Translations under genes and position numbers: made by a program
Notes under the pieces: model-generated
Databases searched by the model: none
Told to the model about the DNA's origin: nothing
What the model saw: the letters and a program-made list of their open reading frames with translations, nothing else
Virus record (IMG/VR): IMGVR_UViG_3300004192_000001
Location: 1 to 39,826 of that record
Source of the DNA: a virus
Reading direction: 5' to 3' (one strand)
Length of the DNA: 39,826 bases
Shown: one piece after another, positions 39,767 through 39,826 of the stretch
Numbering within the stretch: position 1 is the first letter of the stretch
Layout: the number at the start of each line of letters is the position of its first letter

Positions 39767-39826
39767 CCCGACGCCGCCGCGATTTTGACGCGGCAGTGAA
39801 AATTTCGGTAACGTAAACCGGCCGTC
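39767..39826. repeat. 60-bp terminal direct repeat, right copy (candidate att core or circular-contig overlap)
   Basis: Identical to positions 1-60, including the GCCGCG/CGCGGC hairpin (39776-39794). It lies 80 bases after the last gene of the integrase operon and just beyond the CGCCAGTG repeats, the position expected for the core of attP or attR. The unique genome length, counting the repeat once, is 39766 bases. Confidence 0.9.

Overview
The window is a complete or nearly complete temperate podovirus (T7-like virion with a tyrosine integrase), about 39.8 kb. GC is high, about two thirds by eye. Codon use, the GC-rich style and several small-gene families suggest an alphaproteobacterial host, probably Hyphomicrobiales; that is inference only. 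No tRNA, rRNA, CRISPR array or insertion sequence was seen. Positions 1-60 and 39767-39826 are identical. The break lies between the last late gene and the integrase, where attP sits in lambda-like temperate phages. The repeat is therefore either an attL/attR core of an excised prophage segment or the overlap of a circular contig.

Layout. (1) 169-24389, minus strand: one long late operon reading leftward, with most junctions overlapping (ATGA or TGATG). Its order is TerS, TerL, GNAT protein, small MC-start protein, portal, Bbp19-like protein, scaffold, Pro/Ala-rich protein, major capsid, small virion protein, gp11-like adaptor, gp12-like nozzle, four internal/ejection proteins (one with a lytic transglycosylase domain), T7-type tail fibre with beta-helix, lysis cassette (GH19-like endolysin, overlapping spanins, a membrane protein), a small protein and an SGNH-esterase tail spike. 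(2) 24390-25551: about 1.16 kb without a credible gene but full of signals: G/C hairpins (candidate cos site), an array of GTTGCA/TGCAAC repeats around an A+T-rich tract, DnaA-box-like sequences, and a promoter/operator module that is duplicated at the immunity region. (3) 25552-27847: short accessory region with an ArdC-type antirestriction protein, small proteins and a secreted moron-like protein on the opposite strand. (4) 27844-35613, minus strand: early operon starting with a Cro-like HTH protein and running through two paralogous small proteins, a Toprim primase, a Gp37/Gp68 (DUF5131) protein, a Walker-type helicase and a Tad2-like (DUF2829) anti-Thoeris protein, ending in a coiled-coil protein with DNA-binding domains at both ends. 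(5) 35748-39687, plus strand: LexA-fold repressor without a recognisable catalytic dyad, a run of small overlapping genes, an AlpA/Xis-like protein, the integrase and a small downstream gene.

How it works together. The repressor and the Cro-like protein are divergent around an operator, TGTGAACTTTCACA. The same operator, with the same TTGAC and CAAATCAGAT elements at identical spacing, recurs at 25.3 kb and faces the late operon. This suggests that one repressor silences both early replication and late/packaging transcription. Replication probably uses the primase-helicase pair with host polymerase. The anti-defence genes (ArdC, Tad2-like) flank the replication genes. A 12-bp palindrome, GCGTCTAGACGC, occurs four times and may be a further regulatory or host-specific signal.
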